Source of the DNA: Butyrivibrio fibrisolvens | GTDB lineage: Bacteria; Bacillota; Clostridia; Lachnospirales; Lachnospiraceae | Reading direction: 5' to 3' | Assembly: GCF_037113525.1 (NCBI RefSeq) | Contig: NZ_CP146963.1 | Coordinates: 3,224,001-3,288,000 of the forward strand | Length of the DNA: 64,000 bases | Shown here: positions 24,273 to 33,292 of the stretch, piece after piece | Layout: each line of letters begins with the position of its first letter | How positions within the stretch are numbered: position 1 is the stretch's first letter | The notes under the pieces: generated by a model | The model's database searches: none | Seen by the model: the letters and a program-made list of their open reading frames with translations, nothing else | Told to the model about the DNA's origin: nothing | Position numbers and translations under genes: made by a program

Positions 24273-25181
24273 TTAGAACATTGCATTCTCTTTACTGAAT
24301 TTCTTTACCAGATGGTTAGTGATCATAACCAGAACAAATCCAACAACTGACTGATAGAAACAGGCTGCTGCCGACATTCCCATATTAGCTGTGTTCATGA
24401 GACCTCTGTAAACGTATGTGTCGATAGTCTGGGTTACGTCGATCAGAGCTCCACTATTCATAGGAACTTGGTAAAAGAGTCCGAAGTCAGAGTTAAAGAT
24501 CTTACCAACAGCAAGAATCGTAAGTGTGATTATTGTCGGGATAAGACAAGGGATCGTGATATGGATAAATGTATTCCATCTGCTGGCTCCATCAAGGTTT
24601 GCCGCTTCATAAAGTCCAGGATCTATAGCAGACATATTAGCAAGGTACAAAATACAGCTTGTTCCTGTCATCTGCCATAAATGTATAAATACCAGGATGA
24701 ATGGCCAGTACTTTGATTCGCTGTAAAAAGAAACTGTCTCAAGTCCCAGCGGAGCAAGGATATAGTTGTTTATAAAACCTGTATCTCCCGCAAGGATCGC
24801 ATTAGCCAGATAAGAAACGATGATTATGGAAAGCAGACTAGGGAAAAGAATTGTTGTCTGATAGATTTTTCTTGGAAGATTTCCTTTGAGCTCATGTAAC
24901 AGATATGCGACTACTATGGCTACAACAGTACCCAAGACAATAAAAACCAGGTTATAAGCGATGGTATTTCTGGTCATCAGCCATGCATCAGAACTTGAAA
25001 ATAAGAATTTGAAGTTATCAAGTCCAACTTTAGGACTTCCGAATATACCTCCACTTACAGTATATTTTTCAAAAGCAAGAATAAGGCCGCCCATAGGAAT
25101 ATAGTTATTGATAAAGAAATAAACAATGGCAGGAAGCGCCATAAGATAAAATGGTAAGTATTTTTTTATTTTGACTATCAT
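24273..25181 (-). CDS. Carbohydrate ABC transporter permease, LplB/YteP type
   Basis: A 302-residue permease with six predicted membrane helices and the EAA-type loop YEAANLDGASRWNTFIHITIP. The N-terminus has the LPAIVYFFINNYIPMGG pattern common to LplB permeases. It is encoded between the solute-binding protein and the LplC-type permease, 12 bases from the latter. This completes the channel of an oligosaccharide importer of the CUT1 type. Confidence 0.92.
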   Translation of the reverse strand: MIVKIKKYLPFYLMALPAIVYFFINNYIPMGGLILAFEKYTVSGGIFGSPKVGLDNFKFLFSSSDAWLMTRNTIAYNLVFIVLGTVVAIVVAYLLHELKGNLPRKIYQTTILFPSLLSIIIVSYLANAILAGDTGFINNYILAPLGLETVSFYSESKYWPFILVFIHLWQMTGTSCILYLANMSAIDPGLYEAANLDGASRWNTFIHITIPCLIPTIITLTILAVGKIFNSDFGLFYQVPMNSGALIDVTQTIDTYVYRGLMNTANMGMSAAACFYQSVVGFVLVMITNHLVKKFSKENAMF

Positions 25182-25194
25182 TAGAATACCTCTC

Positions 25195-25240
25195 TAAAAA
25201 AGACACGGTGCAATTTCTTTTATATGTTGCACCGCGCCTT
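25195..25240 (-). terminator. Hairpin with T-run between binding protein and permease genes
   Basis: On the minus strand CGGTGCAA pairs with TTGCACCG across a 13-base loop and is followed by TGTCTTTTTT. It lies just after the solute-binding protein stop and before the first permease, so it probably attenuates transcription and keeps binding protein levels above permease levels. Confidence 0.65.
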
Positions 25241-25265
25241 TTATCACTTGTTTTCTCTTAAAGTC

Positions 25266-26750
25266 TTACTGTGCAAGAAACGCATCAAGCTGTGCCTGCT
25301 TCTCAGCTATTACCTTTTCCAATCCTGCATCTTTAAGTGCCTGGATGAACTCAGGTAAATATGTCTCTGGATCAAGCGTTCCGGTTTCAAGACCTGCCTG
25401 ATACTTGTTGCAGACATTATCCAACTGTGTAAGCTCATTAGTTACAGCTGATGTGTCAAATGAAAATCCGAGTGCTGTAGACTTCTGGCAATTGGTATTA
25501 TTATCAACCAAAAGCTCAGGATAGTCAGGATTTTCACTCTCCCAGAGAATACGATTGATATTAGAAAGAGTTGATCCTAAATGATAAGTTGTAGACTGGC
25601 TGTCAACGCCTTCAGGATATGCGCCCATTCCGTTTTCATCAAGAACATAATGTGTTCCTTCGATACCATAGCTGATAAGCGTACCTATTTCTTTATTAGA
25701 GAACCAAAGATTCATGAATTTCATGGCAGCTTCTGCATGTTTGGAATTGGACATGATAGTATAACAAACATTGTTATAAGTTCTTGCGACCTGATCACCA
25801 AAAAGTGTTACGCCCATCTGCTTGTTACAGGTTGTTGACTGATAGAATGCTGTATTAAAATCTGCCTGACCAAGTGTACAGAATGCTGCGTCATTTCTTG
25901 TAAGAACTGTAAATGAATCTGTCTGAGTCTGGATATCTTTATCACAATATCCTTTTTCATACCAGTCATGCATTACAGAACAAAGATGACTGTATTCTTC
26001 CGTCTCAAATAAATCTACTACTTCTGTGCTGCTTGTTGGATCCATTAGAACGCCGTAGAAGTTTCCAAGATCATCCCAAGGTCCGTATTTGAAGTTAGAT
26101 GCTGTAGTTCCGTTATTAAGTGCATATGGAGTCATATCAGGATAAGCTTCTTTTACAGCGGCAAGAATAGGTTCCCAATCCTCAAGTGATGTTGCACTTG
26201 CAGCCTGCTCTGTAAGTCCAAGTTCATCAACAATGTCCTGTCTGTAGATCATACCCATTGTCCATGAATAGCTTGCATAGATAGGAACAGCATACTGATG
26301 ACCATCGATCTCACCGCTCTTGAGGTAGTCACCTTCCATAGAGATAATGTCCTGGCCATATTCCTGAATAAGATCTGTGATATCATAGCATGCGCCCTGT
26401 GATACTGCATTTAAGTATCCGCCATAGTTAGCAAGGATATCAATATCTTCTGTTCCGCTCAAGAACAATGAATACTGCTGGAACCACTGTCCAAACTCGT
26501 AGGCTTTAAATTCAACTTCTACTCCGATCTGCTCAATAGAAATCTCATTGACCTTAGCCATGACAGCTTCCATATCATCAGTTTTACCGCTTGTAGGAAC
26601 ATAAACAGTGATCTTCTCCACCTCACCGCTCTGTCCTCCTGCTGATGTACTCGCCCCAGTATCAGCACTTCCTGACTTGTTTCCACAGCCTGTTACTAAA
26701 CTTGCTATAGTTGTTGCAGTTAACAATACGGATAATAATTTCTTTTTCAC
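25266..26750 (-). CDS. Carbohydrate ABC transporter solute-binding lipoprotein
   Basis: A 494-residue extracellular binding protein anchored by a lipid. The signal ends in the lipobox LVTGC with Cys22, followed by a Gly/Ser-rich linker and a type-1 extracellular binding domain. The LplA-like family and the two adjacent permeases indicate oligosaccharide capture. The start is GTG (26748-26750) after GGGAGGAG. The nearby YesMN pair, esterase and GH3 point to a decorated plant or host glycan; the actual ligand cannot be read here. Confidence 0.9.
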   Translation of the reverse strand: MKKKLLSVLLTATTIASLVTGCGNKSGSADTGASTSAGGQSGEVEKITVYVPTSGKTDDMEAVMAKVNEISIEQIGVEVEFKAYEFGQWFQQYSLFLSGTEDIDILANYGGYLNAVSQGACYDITDLIQEYGQDIISMEGDYLKSGEIDGHQYAVPIYASYSWTMGMIYRQDIVDELGLTEQAASATSLEDWEPILAAVKEAYPDMTPYALNNGTTASNFKYGPWDDLGNFYGVLMDPTSSTEVVDLFETEEYSHLCSVMHDWYEKGYCDKDIQTQTDSFTVLTRNDAAFCTLGQADFNTAFYQSTTCNKQMGVTLFGDQVARTYNNVCYTIMSNSKHAEAAMKFMNLWFSNKEIGTLISYGIEGTHYVLDENGMGAYPEGVDSQSTTYHLGSTLSNINRILWESENPDYPELLVDNNTNCQKSTALGFSFDTSAVTNELTQLDNVCNKYQAGLETGTLDPETYLPEFIQALKDAGLEKVIAEKQAQLDAFLAQ

Positions 26751-26847
26751 TGTAACTCCTCCCTTGTTTTTTGATAGTTAAATTCTATCGAAATACAAGA
26801 ATGGAAAATATCACTTTTAAGACATGTTTTTATACTTTGAGAACCTG

Positions 26848-27681
26848 TTATTTTAAATTATAAAGGAACTTATCTATCAGCTCATTTTGATACTCACTGC
26901 TAAACTTTCCGGAAGCAAAGATTTCTAATGATTCATTTCTAAAATCTTTCCATGAGTCTTGCTCCTGACCTACGCATATGGGATAAAACCAGACACTGTT
27001 AGACCTGGCAGCTTCCATGTCTCCCACTGCGTCGCCGCACATGAGGACGTTTTCAGGTGCATAGCCTTTCTTTACGATCTGACCTATGCAATAGGCTTTG
27101 CTGCCCATATCCTGTGTGCAGAGAAGATCAACATACTCCATGAGGCCGAATCGCTCCCACTCAGCTTTGACAGCTTCAGGGTTAGCGCTTGATACAACGG
27201 CGACATCGCAATATTTATGGATTTCTATAAGGGCGTCTTTGACTCCCTCAAAGGGGTTTATTTCTTCCTTGGGAAGTGACTCGATTCCTTCGTTTACAGC
27301 CTTGCTCCAGTTTAAGGCTTTGGCAAAAATGGGATCTTCTGAAATCTTAGCTTCTACTGCTCTGTTACTAAGTTCAGGGGCCTCATCAGCCCACTTGGAA
27401 AGAGCTTCTACACCGTCTATTGGCATATACTTTTCGTTTACTTCTAAAAGAGCTGTGGCAAGTCCCTTGAATCTGTTGATTCCTCTTGTCATGGTGAAAA
27501 GATTGACCTGATTCCAGCTTTTAAGTATTTCTTCCTGCCAGTTTTCAAGTCCCCACTCCCTGACCATGCAAGGGCCGAAACACCTTATATGCTTGATATT
27601 CATTGAATCTATGGCACAGCCGTCAGAGTCTATGCATACGATAAAATCTTTCTTTTTAGTAAATGTATCGAAAACAGACAT
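26848..27681 (-). CDS. HAD-superfamily hydrolase
   Basis: A 277-residue cytoplasmic phosphatase-like protein. Motif I is CIDSDGCAID with the nucleophile Asp, motif II is VVSSANPEAV, motif III is probably a Lys before QDMGSKAYC, and motif IV is LMCGDAVGDMEAA. A helical cap domain sits between I and II. The first motif has Ser in place of the usual Phe/Leu before Asp. It lies between the GH3 and the binding protein on the same strand, so a sugar-phosphate substrate from this catabolic route is likely but unproven. Confidence 0.82.
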   Translation of the reverse strand: MSVFDTFTKKKDFIVCIDSDGCAIDSMNIKHIRCFGPCMVREWGLENWQEEILKSWNQVNLFTMTRGINRFKGLATALLEVNEKYMPIDGVEALSKWADEAPELSNRAVEAKISEDPIFAKALNWSKAVNEGIESLPKEEINPFEGVKDALIEIHKYCDVAVVSSANPEAVKAEWERFGLMEYVDLLCTQDMGSKAYCIGQIVKKGYAPENVLMCGDAVGDMEAARSNSVWFYPICVGQEQDSWKDFRNESLEIFASGKFSSEYQNELIDKFLYNLK

Positions 27682-27706
27682 TATCTTTTCCTTTCTAAAG
27701 AACTAA

Positions 27707-27744
27707 TACCTTGATATTTCTAAAGGTGCAGAAATATCAAGGTA
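27707..27744. terminator. 15-bp perfect hairpin between GH3 and HAD genes
   Basis: Arms 27707-27721 and 27730-27744 are perfect complements with an 8-base loop. There is no T-run on either side on the minus strand, so termination would be partial at best; an mRNA processing or stabilising role is equally possible. Confidence 0.5.
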
Positions 27745-27769
27745 TAGATATCGATTCTGTAATTCACTA

Positions 27770-29494
27770 TTAAAGTCTTGTATCCCAGCGTCCGCACCAT
27801 ACAAGGTCATTGGCAGATCCCTTGAAATTGGACTTTCCTGTGAGTTTATCTACAAGTGCATGAAGATATTCAGGACTATCGCAATATGCATTTATATAAG
27901 TCTTCATCATCGGTATATCATATAGATGATTTGTATAGTTTAAGGATACAGCTATGGTTGGAACCTCACCCACGAACCACGGATTCTGGCTTGAATGAGA
28001 CGCATCATAGCAAAGTCTTACGTTATTGGTCTGGGCATAGCCTTTCATGTTAACAACGAAAAGAACAAGATCTGTATTTTTCTTAAACTCTTCACGGCTT
28101 TCATGTCCCATTACTTTGAACTTATTAAATGGACTTTGCTGCTCCATTTCAAGCTCGTAATAGTCTTTAGGTGCTGTTACATTAAAGCCTGCTGCCTCAA
28201 GTTCTTTTATAAGATTAGCTTTAGCTTTATCCGGGCCGTTTAATAAAGAAACCGGAGCACTTTCGATAAAGTAAAGGCGAAGGTTCTTTTTCCTTGAAGG
28301 ATCAAGTGGCAGGATGTTCTGGGTATCTTTTACAAGTGTGATACTCTCATCTGCTGCCATTTCTGCCTTCTTGTGATGTTCCTTACATCCTACGATCGCA
28401 AGATCTTTTTTATCAGGGAACTTAAGGTTGTTAAGGCCAAGCTTTGCCTTAAGTCCGAGGATTCTTAGAAGAGCTTCTTCCAATCTCTCTTTAGTGATAA
28501 CACCGCTTTCAAGAGCGTCCTTGATATACTGGATGTCTTCTGCAGGGTCATTAAAGAAAAGGATCATATCGCAGCCTGCAGCTACTACGCCCGGAATATA
28601 GTCTTTTCTTGGCATGGTAGCAGTAAGGCCAACCATGTGAGTTGCATCCGTAACAATAAGACCATTAAAGCCAAGCTTTTTTCTTAGAAGGTCCTGAAGA
28701 AGTTCAGGAGCCAGTGTTGCAGGTTTGATCTCGCTGTCCTTGATCCCAGGGCGAAGCTTTCTTGAATACGCAGGCTGACAGATATGCCCTGCCATGATGC
28801 TGTCAAGGCCGCCATCAATAAGCTCTTTGTAAACATAACCGTAGCTTTCGTCCCACTCGTCTGTAGAAAGGTCATTACAGCCCATAACAAGGTGCTGGTC
28901 TCTTTCTTCTGAACCGTCTCCGGGGAAGTGCTTGGCAGCGCAGGCAATGTCCTGTTTCATATTTTCTTCCATGTAGGCAAGTGAACGCTTGGCAACAAGC
29001 TTTGGATCATCACCAAAGGCTCTTGTGTTAACGATAGTATTTCTCCAGTTGGATACAACGTCGCACACGGGAGCAAATACCCAGTTACAGCCAACTGCCT
29101 TAGCTTCTTTTGCGCCAACTGATGCCATGGCTCTTACGACTTCATCAGTTCCTGCTGCGCCGCAGGCAGCTCCTGTTGCAATAAGTGTTCCTTCGGAAAC
29201 AGCACCGTTACCGCCAGCCTCAGTATTAGCCGCGATAAGCACAGGTACCTTACTATGCTCCTGGAAGAATCTGTTCTGCTCGTATACTTCTTCTAAAGTG
29301 CCGCCCTGCCAGCGAACGCCTCCAATATGGTATTTACTTACAAGTTCTGAAAGGCTTTCTTCATCTCTTCTAAGAGTCAGATTTATAAATAGCTGCCCTA
29401 CCTTCTCGTCTAAGGTCATTGAATCAAGCGTCTTTCTGACCCATGCTATTTGTTCTTCATCTAAATTAAAAGGTTTGGCTTTAAGATCTACCAT
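27770..29494 (-). CDS. Glycoside hydrolase family 3, NagZ-like
   Basis: A 574-residue enzyme without a signal peptide, so probably intracellular. The motif KHFPGDGSEERDQH matches the NagZ-type K-H-F-P-G-x-G-x4-D-x-H, where the final Asp-His pair acts as acid/base, and IVTDATHMVGL carries the likely nucleophile Asp. This branch of GH3 cleaves beta-N-acetylhexosaminides, by hydrolysis or phosphorolysis. A C-terminal domain of about 200 residues follows the TIM barrel, as in longer Gram-positive members. It starts 3 bases after the symporter stop with a GGAG site inside the symporter gene, so the two are coupled. The Gln between Asp and His (usually Ser/Thr) is unusual. Confidence 0.85.
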   Translation of the reverse strand: MVDLKAKPFNLDEEQIAWVRKTLDSMTLDEKVGQLFINLTLRRDEESLSELVSKYHIGGVRWQGGTLEEVYEQNRFFQEHSKVPVLIAANTEAGGNGAVSEGTLIATGAACGAAGTDEVVRAMASVGAKEAKAVGCNWVFAPVCDVVSNWRNTIVNTRAFGDDPKLVAKRSLAYMEENMKQDIACAAKHFPGDGSEERDQHLVMGCNDLSTDEWDESYGYVYKELIDGGLDSIMAGHICQPAYSRKLRPGIKDSEIKPATLAPELLQDLLRKKLGFNGLIVTDATHMVGLTATMPRKDYIPGVVAAGCDMILFFNDPAEDIQYIKDALESGVITKERLEEALLRILGLKAKLGLNNLKFPDKKDLAIVGCKEHHKKAEMAADESITLVKDTQNILPLDPSRKKNLRLYFIESAPVSLLNGPDKAKANLIKELEAAGFNVTAPKDYYELEMEQQSPFNKFKVMGHESREEFKKNTDLVLFVVNMKGYAQTNNVRLCYDASHSSQNPWFVGEVPTIAVSLNYTNHLYDIPMMKTYINAYCDSPEYLHALVDKLTGKSNFKGSANDLVWCGRWDTRL

Positions 29495-29497
29495 TTG

Positions 29498-30979
29498 TTA
29501 CGCTCCAATCTCTTGTGAATTTGCTTTTATCTTTGCTATCTCATCTGAGATGCTTTCCATCTTTTCCTTGGTAAGAGGATAGAAGTGCATGGCGATGATA
29601 TTGCAAAGGTATCCGAAAATGAGGATGCCGAACATGCTGAATATACCTACTGCAGCAAGTCCTGTAGAATATGGTGTCTCAGCTGTAGGAAGCTCTGAAG
29701 ATGAGCTTACTGCTGCGCAGAGAAGTCCGATGATAAGTGGTGCAAGTGATGAAATGAGCTTATCGATAAAGCTGAATACTGTGCCGATAAGGCCAGGAAC
29801 ATACTTACCACTTCTATATACTTCATAATCTGTGCAGTCTGCTGTCATAGGATATACAAGGCTTCCAGCGATCTGCTTAAATCCTGTAAAAAGGACCATG
29901 AGCACTACGAATGCGATAGAAAAAGCATTCCAGCTTGCAAATCTTCCGTCTCCGGGAAGTGAAAGCTGTGTAGGATCGCCAAATACGAATAAGAGCACCT
30001 GCAGAGTCATAATGATAAGTGCCGCATAACTTGCAAACTTGAAGCCTTTCATTTGTCCAAATCTTCTTGCAACAAATCCGATACCAAAAATAAGGATAAG
30101 TATGCTTGGAATAATTGTGTATGTTCCTACAAGACCAGCTGCGCCTGCATTGCCGCATACTATTGCATAGATGATGATGGCAACTGTTGCATTTCCGTTC
30201 ATCTGTGTAGCAAGCTTATCTGTTGAAGCAGAGATAACGAGCATCTGGAGTGCTCTGTTTTTCTTAAGTACATCTACGTAGTCTTTGAGCTTGATCTTCT
30301 GTTGCTCTGTATTGCCTGCTCCGTAGAACTCAGGTCTGTCTTTTGATCTGATCGCCAGATAGCAAACGATAGTAAGGATAAATGAAAGAATTGCTACAAG
30401 TACCCACATCTCCTGGAAATAATCCATTCCGAACTGATAGTTATGTTTTTTCAAAAGGTATGTGTATGAGTAAAGGGGTGCCACTGTAAAGAAGATAGTG
30501 TTAAGTGCACCTGCATATATACCAAAAGTAGGTCTTTGCTTTGGATCGTTGGTAAGGCATGTCTGTGCTGACTTGGTAACTACGCACTGGCATGTGTACC
30601 CTACGATATATACTGCGTAGAAAACAACGAATACCAAAAACTGTACAGCCTTTGGAAAATGTGGTGTTACAAAAAACATAAAGGCTGACATAACAAGCAT
30701 GATCAGCTGACCGATAACAAGGAATGGTCTGTTCTTTCCGAATTTACCTTTAGTTTTATCAAGGATTATTCCTATGATAGGATCTGTTATTCCATCCCAC
30801 AGTCTCATTACTGTAGCAAGTGATGAAGCAATAACAACGCCTGCTCCGATGATTCCATTGAGATAGTAAGAAATAAAGATCATTTCCCACATGTACAGGT
30901 TAGTTGCGATATCATTAACTGCAAGGCCTGCAATCTGCCACCATTTTGCTCTGTTGACATTAACATTTTTCTGTTCCAT
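29498..30979 (-). CDS. MFS glycoside-pentoside-hexuronide (GPH) cation symporter
   Basis: A 493-residue transporter with twelve predicted helices. GPH features are visible: the N-terminal MWEMIFISYYLNGIIGAG, the loop RLWDGITDPIIGIILDKTKG, and the middle loop with RPTFGIYAGALN. The ATG at 30979 has AAGGAGGAAC at correct spacing and replaces the longer upstream frame. It is transcribed with the GH3 gene, suggesting that the symporter delivers a disaccharide or glycoside substrate to it, in addition to the ABC system further downstream. Confidence 0.9.
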   Translation of the reverse strand: MEQKNVNVNRAKWWQIAGLAVNDIATNLYMWEMIFISYYLNGIIGAGVVIASSLATVMRLWDGITDPIIGIILDKTKGKFGKNRPFLVIGQLIMLVMSAFMFFVTPHFPKAVQFLVFVVFYAVYIVGYTCQCVVTKSAQTCLTNDPKQRPTFGIYAGALNTIFFTVAPLYSYTYLLKKHNYQFGMDYFQEMWVLVAILSFILTIVCYLAIRSKDRPEFYGAGNTEQQKIKLKDYVDVLKKNRALQMLVISASTDKLATQMNGNATVAIIIYAIVCGNAGAAGLVGTYTIIPSILILIFGIGFVARRFGQMKGFKFASYAALIIMTLQVLLFVFGDPTQLSLPGDGRFASWNAFSIAFVVLMVLFTGFKQIAGSLVYPMTADCTDYEVYRSGKYVPGLIGTVFSFIDKLISSLAPLIIGLLCAAVSSSSELPTAETPYSTGLAAVGIFSMFGILIFGYLCNIIAMHFYPLTKEKMESISDEIAKIKANSQEIGA

Positions 30980-31219
30980 AATGTTCCTCCTTAACCTCCC
31001 CAATCAGGTTTGAATTATTGTGAAGTTATAATAGTATCAATGGGGCAAGCTAACAAGAATTATATTTGGGTATAATTGTACTATATTTATATTCTGATTA
31101 CGATGCAAAATATATTGATATTTTTTCCAAATATAGTATTATTGTCAGTGATAAATTTATGAATAAATTGAAATTTATATTTCATATTCAGCCAACTATT
31201 CTATGGAGCAAAGTTACCT

Positions 31220-32446
31220 ATGCAAAATCAGTACTTAGATATGGCCGTATCTTTTTTTAACAAATTAAATCTGGTAACCCATGTGATCAATATACATGAG
31301 CCGCTTTCAGATGAAATAGACTTAGGACTTCGAAAGGCCATTTTGCAAAAAAAGGCACTTTCTGTACTTGATTTTGATGGAATAAATCCATCCTTTACAG
31401 ATCAGCATATTATATATTTCCTTACTGATATGTATAACTGCCACAATATTCTTATACCTATTCCCAACCAGGAACTTGATACAGCCTTGTATGTCGGACC
31501 ATATCTTACTGAAGCTTCCGGAATTTACAAGACTGCGGAGCTTTGCGACAAGCTTGGTATTCCCTCTTCCTTGCGTATGTTCATGAATCAATATTACACT
31601 ACGATTCCATGTATAAGTGACAGTTCGGTCATGGAAGCTTTCCTTGAAACAATCGGAGAAAACATCTACGGCGTGGGGGAATTTAAGATTGAATATCTGA
31701 AAGAAGAAACAAAGGGTGATACTGAATATCTGACGTTAATGGACAATAATAATTACGAAGATATCATGCAGAGGCTTGAATATCGCTACAGTCTTGAGGA
31801 GAAGGTAATCGATTCTATCTCAAGAGGAGATTTTAATACAGCCATGAAATACAGCACAGATCAGGCTCTTAGCAACATCGACAACAGATCTCCAAGTACT
31901 CTTCGGAGTAAAAAAAATAACCTCCTCGCTTTCAACACTGTCTGTCGTAAGGGTGCAGAAAGAGGAGGCGTTCATCCTATTCATTTGGACGAAATGTCCA
32001 GGCGTATGGCTATCAAGATCGAAAATATGACCTCACCCACTCAGGACAAGGACATGCATCGTGAGATCTTAAAAAAGTACTGCACAATGGTACAACATAA
32101 TACTACAATAGGCTTTTCCCCAACCATGCAGAAGGTAATAAATCACGTATTGCAAAATTTAACAACGATAGAGCTCACACTTCAAAACACTGCAGAAAGT
32201 CTTGGGCTTAATAAAAGTTATCTTGCTACTCTTTTCAAGAAAGAAACCGGTAAAACTTTCACCAGTTATGTAAACTCAAAGCGCCTTGACCACGCCATTT
32301 TCCTTCTTAATGCTACGGATCTTCAGATTCAGGAAGTTGCAAGCTCCTGTGGCATTCCTGATGTTGCCTACTTTACAAGAATATTCAAACAGGAAAAAGG
32401 GATGACACCAAGCCAGTACCGCAAGATAATCTCTGAAAAGAAGTGA
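31220..32446 (+). CDS. AraC-family regulator with large N-terminal sensory region
   Basis: A 408-residue regulator, divergent from the symporter. Residues about 1-165 form an unrecognised sensor-like domain. A helical linker (about 170-300) leads to a C-terminal AraC double HTH (about 310-405) with TLQNTAESLGLNKSYLATLFKKE and VASSCGIPDVAYFTRIFKQE. The linker plus HTH resemble the whole of the 246-residue regulator at 32532-33272. It likely controls the divergent symporter-GH3 genes. The ATG at 31220 has a GGAG rather far upstream (about 11 bases). Confidence 0.85.
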   Translation: MQNQYLDMAVSFFNKLNLVTHVINIHEPLSDEIDLGLRKAILQKKALSVLDFDGINPSFTDQHIIYFLTDMYNCHNILIPIPNQELDTALYVGPYLTEASGIYKTAELCDKLGIPSSLRMFMNQYYTTIPCISDSSVMEAFLETIGENIYGVGEFKIEYLKEETKGDTEYLTLMDNNNYEDIMQRLEYRYSLEEKVIDSISRGDFNTAMKYSTDQALSNIDNRSPSTLRSKKNNLLAFNTVCRKGAERGGVHPIHLDEMSRRMAIKIENMTSPTQDKDMHREILKKYCTMVQHNTTIGFSPTMQKVINHVLQNLTTIELTLQNTAESLGLNKSYLATLFKKETGKTFTSYVNSKRLDHAIFLLNATDLQIQEVASSCGIPDVAYFTRIFKQEKGMTPSQYRKIISEKK

Positions 32447-32531
32447 CCATTATCATATGGGGGCCTCTTTGGCCAAGGGGTCTGTGGTCTTTATATAATT
32501 CTTTATATAAGGCTTTATATATTTATATTTT

Positions 32532-33272
32532 TCAGACTTTATATTTTTTACGATATTCTTTGGGTGTCATACCGTTTTTAGACTTGAAAATCTTTACAAA
32601 ATAGTTGGCATCGGGAATTCCAACCTTCCCTGATATTGTCTGTATCTGCTCATCTGATGAAGCAAGGATCTTTTCCGCTTCTTTCAATCTGGTATCACGA
32701 AGGAACATAGCCGGTGTGGTACCTGTTTCTTTTTTAAAAGCCGCTATCATATAGCTTTCAGAGACATCCATCATTTTTGCAATTCCGGCAATACTGATAT
32801 CTTCATAAAAATGCTGCTTTATCGTATATGTAATGCTTTGTACAAGGGCGCTATATTTATTTTCATTGATGTCTTTTATGATGTCACAAAACTCTTCGAG
32901 CATCTGGGCGCAGGCTTTTTCCATCTGTTTGGAGGATTTGGCCTGGCCTATGGCTATAGATTCTCTTGTCGTGATCCTGTGGATGATAGGAGCAGGGATA
33001 CCGGCTTCGTATGCTGCTATTCTGCTAAGTGCCCTGTTAACGGCGAATGCGCATCTAAGCTCATCCAAAGACAGATTTCTTGGACGAAGCTTTGCCACGC
33101 GGCTTTCAAGGTTCTTTTTGACCTTAAGTACTTCGTCTAGATCACCTGCTTTAATAGCATCCATGTACTCTCGTTCAAGAAGGTAGTTTTGCTCTATCTG
33201 AGCATTGCTTACATCCTTGAGGGATTCATCAATATCAAAATAGTCGTAAAATCTTTTTTCCTGTTCATCCAT
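32532..33272 (-). CDS. AraC-family regulator lacking a sensory domain
   Basis: A 246-residue protein made of a helical linker (YLLEREYMDAIKAGDLDEVL and DELRCAFAVNRALSRIAAYE) and a C-terminal AraC HTH (about 150-245) with IAGIAKMMDVSESYMIAAFKKE and ISGKVGIPDANYFVKIFKSK. It resembles the C-terminal part of the convergent regulator at 31220-32446, but the N-terminal sensor domain is absent. It starts 20 bases after the GH2 gene and is probably cotranscribed with it. It may be constitutive or depend on a partner protein. GAGG precedes the ATG. Confidence 0.85.
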   Translation of the reverse strand: MDEQEKRFYDYFDIDESLKDVSNAQIEQNYLLEREYMDAIKAGDLDEVLKVKKNLESRVAKLRPRNLSLDELRCAFAVNRALSRIAAYEAGIPAPIIHRITTRESIAIGQAKSSKQMEKACAQMLEEFCDIIKDINENKYSALVQSITYTIKQHFYEDISIAGIAKMMDVSESYMIAAFKKETGTTPAMFLRDTRLKEAEKILASSDEQIQTISGKVGIPDANYFVKIFKSKNGMTPKEYRKKYKV

Positions 33273-33292
33273 AAAATATCCTCGATCGTACT

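Noticed and set aside
31066..31260. Short plus-strand frame before the AraC gene.
   Set aside because: No ribosome site, AT-rich composition, and it runs into the true AraC start in another frame; it is probably regulatory DNA.
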